Source: Pilaira anomala
Lineage: Eukaryota; Mucoromycota; Mucoromycetes; Mucorales; Mucoraceae
Assembly (NCBI GenBank): GCA_025716855.1
Contig: JAIXMQ010000045.1
Coordinates: forward strand, 186,001-250,000
Direction: 5' to 3'
Length of the DNA: 64,000 nt
The translations under genes and the position numbers were made by a program. The notes below the pieces were generated by a model that was not told the DNA's origin, searched no databases, and was given only the letters and a program-made list of their open reading frames with translations. The stretch's first letter is position 1; every line of letters begins with the position of its first letter. Of the stretch, positions 11,966 to 23,237 are shown piece by piece.

Positions 11966-13389
11966 AAATCCATGTTGTACATTTTTTTTAGTTCCTCTTG
12001 TAAATAAAAATAAAAAATACGGTAAAACCAATTTTTACCGATTAAATACATCATTGTACCTATACTCAGAAGTCCAATATCATGCGTTCTTCGTCTTTTT
12101 TTTTAAAAAAAAATACTAAAGGTTAAAAGTATCGAATAACAAAGTAGTTATATCATACATTCTAAAATAATTTCAATAGATTTGCCTGAAGAAATTGACG
12201 AGTTTTCAAACCAGCTTCTAAGTATTTTGAAAGCCGTTTATCAAGGAAGATTGCAACAGACTTGCAAGAAAAGAGGTTACAGAAGTAAAAAAGACTTGAA
12301 CTAGCTAAAGACTTGCTGATGCTACCTTGTTTTAGCGTTGAGGAAAGCAGAAGAAAGGGAAGAAGAAGTGATAAGGATGAAGACACTGAGACTTAAGCTG
12401 GAAGAAGAATAAGCCAAACCAAATACATTTTCATACCTGTTTATTCAAAAGCAGAAGAGTTGGGTATAGATTCACTTAAACCCATCAAAAAGATGGTCCT
12501 TATTCAAACACAACTCGCCAGGACATTTAAGATATAAAAGATAGATGTTCATTATTTTAGTTTAGAAGAGTTCTTTCAGTTTTATTTTAGTTAATAAATC
12601 GGCCCGAAGTCTTTTCCCATTAATTGCTGACTGTCCATAGTAACAATAAAACGATAAAGAGGTGGTTTCCAACACTAAACATTAAAATGATAAAGATATT
12701 GATTTCTCGCACTTAACTGTGTTGTTATCAAATTTCTTTATTAAACTATTATAGTATATTTTTTATTTTGATTTAGGTTTTACTCATTTCAAATTATGTA
12801 ATGAGAAATAATTCAGCTATATTACTGTACATATTGTTTGACAGTAGCTAAACCAGGCAGACCTATTCGGTTTGTGATATCAAGATTGGAAGTTTGTCTT
12901 GATAATGTGTCAATAAAGCAACAAAAGAACAAGCAATGACTATGACAAATCAAACATTTATTAATTAATAATCGTGCTATAGTCTACTGTAAATTATCTC
13001 TCTTAGCTTCAATGCAATAGAAGCTTCTACTAACAGAAGTAGCCATGTGAAGGTAGAGATACTTTTACTCCCAAAAAGTTGCTTTAATAAGAAAAAGGAA
13101 ATGCTAATTGTATTACGTTACATCCCAAACGACAAGCGCCTGGTAGCTTTTACATGGTTAACAAATGACTAAGAAAAAAAAAAGTAAAGTCAATAGGAAA
13201 GTGGATGTCTGGTCTCATTCTTTCTCTTCCTGTGATATTTGAGTCAGAAACGAGAAGAAAAGATGGAGTATTTGGAGGTCAAAGGTTGGCCGGACAAAAC
13301 TACACATCCGTGATTTTACACCACTTTTTTTTTTTTAACTATTTTTATCCGACCTCTTTAAAGGACTGAAAATTTCTCTTTCAAGTATT
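11966..13389. other. Intergenic, 1.4 kb, with a degraded coding remnant
   Basis: AT-rich spacer between CYR1 and the cyclophilin gene. It contains the broken reading frame at about 12175-12540 (listed separately). The last 60 nt hold a T-run (13322-13338) before the cyclophilin ATG. No other gene is supported. Confidence 0.5.
12175..12540 (+). pseudogene. Degraded coding fragment, unknown family
   Basis: The plus strand reads LPEEIDEFSNQLLSILKAVY followed by QGRLQQTCKKRGYRSKKDLN before a stop. After further stops and a shift it reads LRKAEEREEEVIRMKTLRLK-like text and then LFIQKQKSWV. The amino-acid composition is protein-like (charged helices), but no frame stays open for more than about 45 codons and no start is evident. 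It looks like a decayed gene or mobile-element fragment. The family is not recognised. Confidence 0.3.
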
Positions 13390-14171
13390 ATGACACGTCA
13401 AGTATTTCTCGAGATAAAAATTGGAGACATTGCTGCTTTCACCGATGCAAACAATAGATACAATAGCGCCAAAGCATGGGTAAAACAATGGTCCACAACT
13501 TACGGATTCGAAAGTGACAACCTTGATGAGCTTGATTCAGAAAACAAAGAAACCCTGCGCGACATTCTTTCTAACGATCCTGTTGCAACAAGTGAAAAAT
13601 GGATCGTTGACTCCCCCACTCCTTTAAAAGGTGGTAGAATAGTGATTGAATTAAATGATAAAGAATGTCCCAAGACTAGTGAGAATTTTGTTCAGCTTTG
13701 CACTGGAAGTAAAATAGGTAAGAGCTCCAAGAAACCATTATTTTACAAAGATACACGTATGTTTCGTCTTGTCAAAGACTTTGTGGTTCAAGGTGGCGAT
13801 GTAACAAGAGGTAAAAGAAAAATGCTGTCCTTTACTTGATTTTTGATCCTAATAAAAACCTTGTAGGCGATGGATCCGGTGGAGATAGTATTTACAATGG
13901 CAAATTTAATGATGAAAAACCTGGACTTGCTAAAAAGTTTAACAAGAGAGGATTAGTTGCTATGGCAAATTCTGGTAAAAACTCGAATACCTCTCAATTT
14001 TTTATGACATTAAGCGACAAACATCCTCAATTCGATAAGATTAATGGTAAATACGTTATTTTCGGTCAAGTCGTAAAAGGGTTAGAAGTATTAGATCAGA
14101 TCAACCAAATTACTGAAGTAAAAGAAACTCCTCAAGAAACAATTACAATTACAGATTGTGGTACTCTTTAA
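13390..14171 (+). CDS. Cyclophilin-type peptidyl-prolyl isomerase with N-terminal extension
   Basis: Two exons, 13390-13810 and 13867-14171, intron 56 nt, about 241 residues. An N-terminal extension of about 75 residues (starts MTRQVFLEIKIGD, with WVKQWSTTYGF) precedes a complete cyclophilin fold (about 78-241). Visible core motifs: GRIVIELNDKECPKTSENF, RLVKDFVVQGGD, GLVAMANSGKNSNTSQFF. Of the classical active-site residues, the Arg, the first Phe and the Gln are kept. The Met of FMxQGG is Val, and the Trp and His of the cyclosporin pocket are replaced (PQFDKINGKYVIFG). Isomerase activity is plausible, while high-affinity cyclosporin binding is doubtful. No signal peptide, so probably cytosolic or nuclear. 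Confidence 0.88.
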
Positions 14172-14345
14172 CGCTATTCCCCCTTATCTCACTCAATACA
14201 CACACACACATAAATACACACAAATCATACTTTTTTTAAAAAAAGATTGACAACAATTTTAACTTAGAGGTCTATTACCCGAGACAAATAAAGTAATGTA
14301 TTTTTTTATAGAAAATTATGAAATATCTTAACGATAAACATAAAT

Positions 14346-14802
14346 TTACTCCTGGGATCTGAGACGAGCACCAGCGTTAATGACCTTAACGTTGAGTTGA
14401 GCGGCACGTTCGAGGAGAGCAACACGCTTCTTGGAGGAGACGTTATGGGCAATTTCAGCGGCATAAGAACGGTTGTGCATCAACAAAAGGTTGAGCTCAC
14501 GGACGTTGGAGACGACGAACTTACGGAAACCGTTAGGCAAGAGGTTACGGGTCTTCTTGGCGGAACCATAACCGATCTTGGGCATAGGGGCTTGACCCTT
14601 GAAACGTCTACGCATGTTACAATCAATACCCTTGGGCTTTCTCCAAGATTCCTATAAAGCAATGAATGTAAATAATCTTATCTCTATGTAAACAAATGTG
14701 TGAAATACTTACACCAACACGCATGAAACGGTTAGATTGATGACGCTTGAAGGTAGCAGTACGCTTCTTCACGATAGTGTGCTTTACGGCAGGAGTAACC
14801 AT
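14346..14802 (-). CDS. RPL32: 60S ribosomal protein eL32
   Basis: Minus strand, exon 1 14802-14713 and exon 2 14651-14346, intron 61 nt, about 131 residues, the usual eL32 length. Starts [15 protein letters not shown] and continues with [33 protein letters not shown] and [19 protein letters not shown], which are hallmark eL32 segments. It is a component of the large ribosomal subunit. Codon choice is more biased (C/G-ending codons) than in neighbours, as expected for high expression. Just upstream of the ATG is a good 3' splice site (ends 14812), so a 5'UTR intron is likely. Divergent from the NDUFB2-like gene. Confidence 0.96.
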
Positions 14803-15400
14803 TTTATAAAGCTGTATGTAAGAAAGAAAACAGAATTAGCAAGTTTATTTCTTTCGGTAAAGAAAACTAATAAACATCATGATTCCATTCCATTCAATAC
14901 AATCATAGATCTTCATATTATCCGCTGTATTCCTCTTATTGACGCCAAAGCAGATCTTATTCTCGAGAGAAACTTTAACCTTTTTTTCACTGAAAAAAAT
15001 TCGCCAAAATCAAGAATTGATGTATCTGGAGAGTTTGATGATTTAGGTGAATCGTAAATGAAAAATAGGTGATGCGTTTGTCGTTGAATGGATGGATTGA
15101 TGTTTATTATATTATGACATGATTTCATTACCTTCTTAGTGATGCTGGAAGAGGAGGATCTTCTGCATATAGTTTGGATACGATTTTACACCTACCTGCG
15201 ATTCAGCGGAGAAGAAAGCTTGTCCGGTCCATACGACTTCTTGACTTCTTGATGACGTATGGATTCCAGCTCGTTTGAAGCCCTTGAGCGTTTAAGTCAA
15301 AAAGATTCAAAATGGCTATATACCCTAAACAACTCCGAATCATTTTTACTTTTTATTTTTATTTTATACACCCTCCCCACTCTTGAAGATATAGATTATA
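14803..15400. promoter_or_regulatory. Divergent promoter region with probable 5'UTR intron of RPL32
   Basis: About 600 nt between RPL32 (minus) and the NDUFB2-like gene (plus). On the minus strand a donor-like AAG/GTAATG at about 15133 and an acceptor ending at 14812 would frame a 5'UTR intron of about 320 nt, a common arrangement for ribosomal protein genes. Small ORFs here have no protein-like features. Confidence 0.4.
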
Positions 15401-15664
15401 ATGGCTGGTTCTGCAGGAGGATTAGGTTTCACCCCACACTTTGCTGGTTTCACTCACCGTTTTGTTGGAAAGGCTTTAGGAGCCACCATGTGGTTTTGGA
15501 TGATGTATCGTGCTAAGCAAGATGGCCCTGTTCTTTTGGTAAAATAACGATATATATATAACCCAAGTTGGAAAAACTAACGCTTCTATGATATGATTTT
15601 GTAGGGTTGGAGACATCCTTGGGATCACCATGGAGACGAACACCATGACGACGAACACCATTAA
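15401..15664 (+). CDS. NDUFB2: Complex I subunit NDUFB2-like (65 aa)
   Basis: Two exons, 15401-15538 and 15605-15664, 65 residues. It starts MAGSAGGLGFTPHFAGFTHR. The conserved membrane segment and tail read ATMWFWMMYRAKQDGPVLLG and WRHPWDHHGDEHH. The MWFW, RAKQDGPVxLGWRHPW and His/Asp-rich tail match the plant/animal NDUFB2 family (accessory subunit of mitochondrial NADH:ubiquinone oxidoreductase, inner membrane). One transmembrane helix at residues about 25-42. The intron falls exactly between LL and GWRH and is phase 0. Small, so easily missed by gene callers. Confidence 0.88.
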
Positions 15665-15776
15665 ATTCAACAATAACGAATCAAACAAAATATTAAAATA
15701 AATGACACATTTTTTCTCAAGTATTTTTATTTTATATTTTAATTGTGTATATGAAAAGAACATATATTTGTACGTT

Positions 15777-17090
15777 TTAGGCACCATGATTACGACGAGT
15801 TGATCGTTTAAATCTAGTTTCTCTTCGCATACGTCTAGAATAAAAGGGTTAATTTCTATGGAAACAACACGGGAAAAATCACTTATATTTACCTAATGTC
15901 TCGCTCTTGAGAGATCAGCAATTTCTCCAATTCATCATTTGACAGCATATCCATATGAGGTTCCCATTTCTTGGCTTCATCGATAGGTCGAAATGCACTT
16001 TCCAACTTTGTGCGCATTTCACCATCTATCAAAAACTATTTAAAAGGATAGTGTCAAATGCCAAATGTCAAAAAGCTAAATTATTTTAGGTTCTTACTTC
16101 TTCTACTAACTGTCTTTTGTGTCTAAAGAGCTGTTCTCGGATAGCATGAGATATAATAGCAACATATTCACCACCTACACCCAATTCAGCAGCTAATTGT
16201 CGACTGAATATTTCGGGCGCATTGGTTCTTTCACTCTGTAACTCCCATTCAATTTGATCACGATAATTTACTTTACCTATTTGTAAATCAAGCTAAGTTT
16301 TTTAAAGGTTAAAACCATATATTATTCATTGTATTTGTCCGACTTACATTAATGACAACTCGAGTGTGCTCAGTGGGTAATTGAACTTGAGTAAAACTTT
16401 CAAAATCTAGTACTTGAGCTCGAATAGAATCCGCAATGGGTTGAACAAATCTATGAGTAGATAATTCCAAGTCTTCACATAACATCTCTCCGAATTTCTC
16501 GGGCGTCAAATATTGTTCTACTCAAAAAAATAAATAAATATAAATAACCTTTTTGTTTGTCCTTGTTTACCATTCATATTCCATAGAAACCGATCTCTTA
16601 ATTTAATAGAATCCACATCAATATCTAACCGTACAGGGACCAATATTTCATCAATATTTGAAATATGCTGCAAGTCTGCAAACGAATAAAACAAATGGTT
16701 CTTTTTTCGTATGGTTTTGGGATACTCTACTGTTGGCGGTAGTGCAACTGCAGAGCCAGGTTGTGGCTTTGTCTTCGTCTTTTCCGTTAATTTCTTCTCC
16801 TTGTTTTCTTCTTCTGATTCTTCCTCTTCTTCTTCTGACTCCTCCATAAATTCATCTTCGGATTCCTCACCAGTAAAACGCGTCTTCTTTGTAATATATG
16901 ATTCAGGAAGTAAAAGTGCGTTATCGTTCGAATTCTTTAATCGTGCTGCGTAGGTAGAAAAGACACCCTGTGTTTTGTCTGAAGGCCTCATATTAGACAT
17001 AGTAGGGTAAGCAACTTGGGGATGAAACATACGTTGCTGTTGTTGCTGCTGTTGCTGCTGATATTGCAAAGGAATTTGATTATTTTGCAT
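15777..17090 (-). CDS. SFH1: SNF5/SMARCB1-family chromatin remodelling subunit (Sfh1-like)
   Basis: Minus strand, five exons: 17090-16571, 16517-16348, 16292-16098, 16035-15893, 15834-15777; about 361 residues. The Q-run N-terminus (MQNNQIPLQYQQQ...) leads to a QGVFSTYAARLK segment, an acidic block (residues about 80-110) and the SNF5 region (about 140-320). Two repeats are visible: EILVPVRLDIDVDSIKLRDR...PEKFGEMLCEDLEL and RVVINLDLQIGKVNYRDQIEW...EIFSRQLAAELGV. The short length and basic C-terminal RRMRRETRFKRS tail suit the RSC subunit Sfh1 better than the long yeast Snf5, but one gene may serve both complexes. Nuclear. All introns are 53-62 nt and phase-consistent. Confidence 0.88.
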
Positions 17091-17132
17091 TTTTCTATGT
17101 GTAGGAGAAAGAAAAAAAAAAGAAATATGCAA

Positions 17133-17620
17133 AAAAAAAATGCTTGGTGGCTATATCGAGTGTGTTCGGTTCGGTTCGTTCAGCTACCGTAATCACATGA
17201 TCTAATCCACGCTTTGTACTTCAGATTTGTACCTGAACCTTTTTGTCGCAAATCCAATTTAACATGCTAATGCTAATTATACAGTATACTCAATGTAATG
17301 GTTTAGGACATTATTGAATGCATTTTCTTCTTTTGCTATACGAAGTTCTTAGCTTTCTCCTTGGAATAGACAATTCGAAATGTAAGGCGCTCTCTTGCAA
17401 AGGTTTCCGGACGGTTTAAATCTTACTAGTCAGTCAATACCTAGTCAAGTTTATTTTGTAACCGGGTGTTCTATTTTTGAGATTGCTCTGGATCTATAAT
17501 AGCGTTAAATCCAGCAAAGTTTGTTTCAGTCGATTTGCATAAAAGACCTCTTTTTTTATTTATTTCAATGCTATTTTAGCGATTAATTAACATACATAAC
17601 TAAGCTTTAATCATCATCGA
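17133..17620. other. Intergenic
   Basis: Upstream spacer of the SNF5-like gene on one side and the 3' end of an F-box/LRR remnant on the other. AT-rich; no coding or RNA signal seen. Confidence 0.5.
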
Positions 17621-17624
17621 AATA

Positions 17625-18030
17625 TCACTCGTGAACATGCGGATCATCATAATAGTTGCCGTCAAAGATACTCTCTCTGTATGGTTCTTCTCCATTCTCC
17701 AGAATATATAGTAAAGTCAGGAATTCAAAACGTATATAGAACTCTGGTATGCCTGATGTAAATCTTTGTACCTCGTCAAATAAGTTTTCACTTAATTCTT
17801 CTTTCATTTCATACTTTTTCTGAGGTAAATTAGTTATCAAGCTCCCCGTGTCCAGACACAAGTAATGTAGCTTTTTTAAACGGGCTGTAATGAACATTAA
17901 CGAATTTAAATCCGTCTTACTTACTTCTAAAGTAAGTGGATTTAAACACAAATTATCTGATATTGCTATTATTGAGCTGCTGATTCTGATTCCATTCAAA
18001 TTAGAAACACAAATTTTTCGTAGCTGAAAA
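17625..18030 (-). pseudogene. C-terminal remnant of an F-box/LRR-type protein
   Basis: Minus-strand frame of about 130 codons beginning after an acceptor-like cag near 18024. It reads LRKICVSNLNGIRISSS, then LCLNPLTLEVSKTDLNSLMF, LKKLHYLCLDTGSLI, EVQRFTSGIPEFYIRFEF, and ends at a TGA. The spaced leucines and the L-x-x-L-x-L-x-x pattern are like the C-terminal LRR part of the large F-box proteins common in these fungi (compare the 32472-34418 gene). No F-box or plausible 5' exons could be found upstream, where the sequence is stop-rich. A truncated or decaying copy is the best reading; an intact gene with missed exons is possible. Confidence 0.45.
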
Positions 18031-21000
18031 GATGTTCAAAGTTGAATCATATCGATAGTATCTGCTGAATCAAAAAAAAAAACAAAAAAAAACTTATATT
18101 AACAGAAGTTAATTTTGGAAAAAGTGAAATATAGTAATATAAGTTGTCATTACTACTTTCTTCAGAAAAGGAATGCAAGCGAGGTACTATATGGTGCATT
18201 GACTTTTAAAAAAGATATATATGTGGCGATTGTATGTTATATATGTATCTCGATAACAGCTCTTCGGTTATTTAAAACGACCGGCTTGTACAACATATTT
18301 CTACAAATGTAAGTGCTACTTCAAGCTGAAATATATAGCTACTATTTTAAAAATTCATTTATTTTGTTAAACTAATTTAATAGAACTGCTTAAATGCTGA
18401 AAAAATGTACACATTTAGTACAACTTAAAAATATACGTAACTGAGTAATTGATGAACTTATTTTTGGAAAACAACCATATGAATATATTTTTTCTTAGCG
18501 TATCAAAAATTAATAAACCTTTGCATAAATAAAAAGTAACTAATGCAATTAAGTTAGTGATATAATTATATCACACATATAATTTTTAATATAATAGTAG
18601 CTTTTTTTATTGAATAATATGTACGTGTCAGAAATTAATTTAAATCATATACGCTTCGCACAATAAAGGTAATACAGATATGAGGCAAAAAGAAAGAACG
18701 AACAAAAGCTGTTATCAAACAATAGAGAAACTTGTTTTTTTTCTGGTAATGTGATAGTATAAAGAAGGCTTACATAAAAATCATTCCAGACATGTGATTA
18801 AAGAGTGTTTTATAAGCATAATTTAACCTTTAATCGTCTTATTGACTGCGCTCAACAGAGATAGAAATTTTGAGTCTCTTTAAAGAAAATGAAACTTTCA
18901 GAACTAAAGAGATGACAACGCAAAACAAATAAAAATTATGTCATGTAAGTCGTCACCTTTTTGTTGTGTTGTATAAATGAAATACTGCTCGTATTAATGA
19001 GCATTATAAAATCAATTTTTTTTTTACGTATTCATATAGATATTCGATCCATTTTAAAAAAAAAGGTTGTATTTCTTAAAACATAAAATAATTCTTTGTA
19101 TGTAGAGTACAGTGTTACGTCTATTATTTTAAATTGAAAGTAAATGTGTTCTTCTAACTATTTTTATTTGTGACACAAATCCCGAGGAAAACTAACCACA
19201 TCGTTTCTATTCCGTGGATAAGATAATGTATCGTCTGCTCCTTATTCGATACTCAAACACTTACGAATTTATGTATAAACGGGAACAGATTAGCTAGTAG
19301 ACAATATATCTCATCCAGATCAAACACTTCATATTGGGAACTAGTTGTGAAGAAGATGCTTGTTAACATGTATTAAGTTATTACATTTGACAGTATATGT
19401 TGGGTTTCCTAAATACTGCACATATGGGTCTTGATGAGTAGGGTTTTTTCAAAATAAAATAGAATAAATTAGAATAAATTAAAACTATGTCCATTTCTGT
19501 TTTCGTTTCATCTTCAAGTTATTACTGCTGCTGCGTGATTCAAACTACAAATACAAATAATAAATTTATTTACAAAAGAAAAACGGCATACATAGCCGTT
19601 TTGTAGAAAGTCAAAAGCTACACACTTGAATTATGAATGAAAAAAAACCGTCTTAGGAAAAATTACAGTAACACCACGTACAATAATTTACATAATCCAC
19701 ATCACACATAGATACAAAGGTTTGCTTCATATTGGAATAAACGTTGGTAAGCTATACTAGGATTCACTTCGATTAATTGAGAAGTACTTGCAGTAGCATT
19801 AAGAAACAAACTAAGTCCCAAAGTAAAATATCTTTGTTTTCGTATTATCCTCTGGTTATATATCTTCAAATTAATGAGCAGTTATATTACTACTTTATAT
19901 TTATTACTTTAACCTTCCATTTAATGATTAAAGAAACAACCCGTGATAAATAGCAGATAAACAAATATTAAACTCATTGTATCTGCTGCGGTATTGATTT
20001 AAGGTATAATTGCCCTGAAAGGGTCTATGTATCGTGAGATTTTTTTTATTATATAAGAAATATGGCACGTAAAGAGTATTGCTTTTTTTCACACAAGCGT
20101 CAGTAACAATTTAAAAAAAAACAACTAAAACAATATAATAACATTTAAAGCAATTCTACCATATTCGATCCTTTGAACAAATATTTTACCTTGGAATGAA
20201 CGCGATTGGTTTGTAATTCATGTAACACGTGGAAAAGCGATTCAAGAATAATTCAATATCGCCTCTCTCTTCTAATGGTTAATTCTATGAAAGGTTGATA
20301 TATTTATTTAACTTGAATTAAAGACTGATTACATATGGTGTCATCGGTAGAAATAAAATAAAAAACAGTTCAAGTAAATTCTTTTTTATCTTTTTCAATG
20401 ATAAAAACATACCTGTAGAAATATCAAAATAGACTTGCTCTTTGGTAAGTTATTGTTCTTGTCTCAATCATCGTTTTTTCTTTATTCCAATTGTATTATT
20501 GCTGCTTACGTGTATTTGAAGTAAATTATAAATAGCCGGTGATGTCTTCAGGTGACTTTATGCATAAAATATAACATGACGTACAGTGAAAACAAAAATA
20601 TATGTAAGTTCTGTTTTAATATCTATGGTATTTCAATGATAGAAATGTAGTCAACTAAACATGGTCTATATCTAAATTATCTGTTTAAATATCAAATAGT
20701 GATGATAAAAAAGTTATCTATTACAAGAACAATACGCGTATATGATCGGCGTTTGTTATTTATTGTTTTATTTGTGTCACTCGAATAGCATCAGGGACTT
20801 TGAATAATGTTACACTTAGCTTCGATGGGGGGTTTTTTTTTTGTCACTCGACCCTGAAAGGAAACAGGAACCCTTTTAATGGATTGCTTATTTAATTATG
20901 TCAGTATTCGACAGAATAAATTTCGTTGCTTATGTACAAATTAACATTGTTGAATAAGTAATAGAACGTCAGATAATTCCGTTTTTTTCAAAATAGTATA

Positions 21001-21081
21001 AAAGAGAATTAAAATTTTGACAAAGTATTTTTTTTTTTTCTTCACTCAAAGATCTTATTAACTTCTTATAATACAATTGAA
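18031..21081. other. Gene-poor AT-rich region, 3 kb
   Basis: No frame longer than about 65 codons and no protein-like composition. No tRNA, no clear inverted repeats. It may contain decayed mobile elements that I cannot resolve by eye. The last 150 nt (TATA-like tagtataaaag at 20996, T-run at 21029-21038) are the probable chitinase promoter. Confidence 0.5.
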
Positions 21082-22871
21082 ATGAAATTCGGTTCTATCT
21101 TATTTGCTGTTGCTACTGCTACTCTCTGCTATCTCCAAAGTGCTTCTGCTTCACCAGTCAGTCTTCAAGCTCGTGCTGCTTCTTCTGACAAAGTTATTGT
21201 CGGGTATGATAATATTACAATTATAAGTGAATATTATAGCTGATGATGTCTAAAAAAAAAAATATAACATATAGTTATTTTCCTAACTGGCTTTATGGTC
21301 GATACACTGCTGCTAATATTGATTTTAGCACGTATACTCACATTTACTATGGTAACAAAAAATAAGAATACAAAACAGAGGAAATTATTAATTATTTATG
21401 ATATAGCTTTTGCCATCCAAAACTCTGCTAATGTTCCCATTTGGCAAGATAGTGGTATCTTTGACAGTAAGTGGTAGATTTTCCATAGTTAATCTCTTAG
21501 TGCTTATCTTAACATATCTTTTTAGCGTACGTTGCTTACGGTTTCCCTAAGCTTGTAACTCTAGCTCATGCTGCTGGTACGAAAGTTATGGTTAGTGTTG
21601 GCGGCTGGTCTGGATCTACTGGATTTTCACCCATGGCAGCTTCTGCTTCTAATCGTGCTAATTTCATTGCATGGAATATTGACTTTATTAAACAATGGAA
21701 TACAGATGGTGTTGATATTGATTGGGAATACCCTACTGCTAAAGGTCCTGGCTGTAATGCCCTTTCCCCTAATGATGTTGATAATTTCAACCTACTTGTT
21801 AAAGAGCTTCGTGCTTCTCTTACGTCCAACTTTCCTAATAATTACAAAGAACTCACTATGGCTGTTCACATTGATCCTTGGGGAGGTGATAAACCCGTAA
21901 CCGATGTCTCTGCTTTCGTTCCTTATATGGATCGTTTTCATATTATGGCTTTTGATGTTAATGGTGCCTGGAACTCTACATCTGGTCCTAATGCGCCTTT
22001 TAACGCCGAACCTGGAAAAGGCTATGCTTTGGGTTTTGTTCAAGGCATTGACGCCTGGATGAATGCTGGTGTTCCTGCTAATAAGATTGCTGGCGGTATT
22101 GGATTCTACGGCCGTGCTCAAACTTTAAGCGTGACCTCAGACCCTACTACTCAATATAATCCTGCTGTCTCTCCTAATGCTCCTCTTGGTGATTCTCTTG
22201 ATGGACCATGGCAAAATCCTTACTGTAGTAGTGATGTTTCTTCTGCATCAGGTATCTGGAGATGGACTAATATGAGATCTCAAGGTATTCTTAGCTCTCC
22301 TACTACTGCTGCTGCCCCTTGGATCCGTCACTTTGATGATATTTCACAAACTCCTTGGTTATATAACCCTACCAACAAACAGTATATTTCTTATGATGAT
22401 CCAGTTTCTCTTGGTGTCAAGGCTAACTATGCCATTCAAAAAGGTCTTGCTGGTCTCTTTGTTTGGTCTGTTGAACAAGATAATGGAGAACTACTCAAAG
22501 CAATCGCCCCTGTTGTCGGTAAAAATTCACCTAAAGCCCCTATCGGGTCTGGTTCTGCTACTGCTACTGCTACTACTGCTACTGCTACTACTACTACTGC
22601 TACTACCACTGCTACTGCTAATACTACTGCTAATGTAACCACTACTTCTGTTACCACCTCAACTGGTGGTAAGGGCGAAACAGCAACCTCTACTCCCACT
22701 AACGCACCCAACTGTAGCGGTGTTCCTGCTTGGAGTGCGAGTAGTACTTATCTAGCAGGCACCCAAGTCTCTTCCGGTGGTAAAATTTACATTGCTCAAT
22801 GGTGGACTCAAGGTGAAACTCCTTCTACTGCTAATAATTGGGGCTCCTGGAAATATGTTAAGGATTGTTAA
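21082..22871 (+). CDS. Secreted GH18 chitinase with C-terminal chitin-binding module
   Basis: Four exons, 21082-21203, 21275-21351, 21407-21466, 21526-22871, about 534 residues. The signal peptide is about residues 1-23 (MKFGSILFAVATATL...SASA). The GH18 barrel runs from VIVGYFPNWLYG to about residue 410. The catalytic DxxDxDxE is seen in TDGVDIDWEYP, preceded by VMVSVGGWSGS. It hydrolyses beta-1,4 N-acetylglucosamine links. A Thr/Ala-rich linker (coded by ACT/GCT repeats, 22556-22640) joins a C-terminal module with the WSASSTYLAGTQV...WWTQGETP pattern of CBM5/12 and a Cys pair. Function is likely cell-wall remodelling or degradation of external chitin. The start was chosen for the signal peptide. 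Codon use is T-ending and biased, suggesting good expression. Confidence 0.95.
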
Positions 22872-23237
22872 ATTTAACCAAGAAGTAACATTTATCTAAC
22901 TCGATCTCTTATTTATTTATTATTTGATATTAATGTATTATCTTTTTCTCTTCAATAAAACCAATTTTTTAAAATATATTATATATATATATATATATAT
23001 ATTTACGAGAAAAAAACGTTTAACACTATATATTCTGACAAAAAAAGACGCTGAAGACATCTAAACTGCTTTGATTTATGTGTTATCGAGTTTGAAGGCC
23101 AGTATGGTGAGAAACTCCGGGTATCTTGTATCTCCGTTAAAGTTTCGTCTTTGTGACGCATCCAAATATCCTAAAATAAAATAAAAAACAATCATCTCTT
23201 GTTTCGTATTTTATATTTTTTTAATAAGGAAAGAACA
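22872..23237. other. Intergenic
   Basis: Chitinase 3' UTR with aataaa-like signal (22954) and a TA dinucleotide run (22976-23000), then the upstream region of the V-ATPase gene. No other feature seen. Confidence 0.5.

Noticed and set aside
14397..15128. Several ORFs opposite RPL32 and in its upstream region
   Set aside because: They overlap a certain ribosomal protein exon or run through a regulatory/intron region; no protein-like features.
21566..22711. Other-frame ORFs within the chitinase (poly-L and poly-V frames)
   Set aside because: Produced by GCT/ACT-rich codons of the real gene and its Thr/Ala linker.
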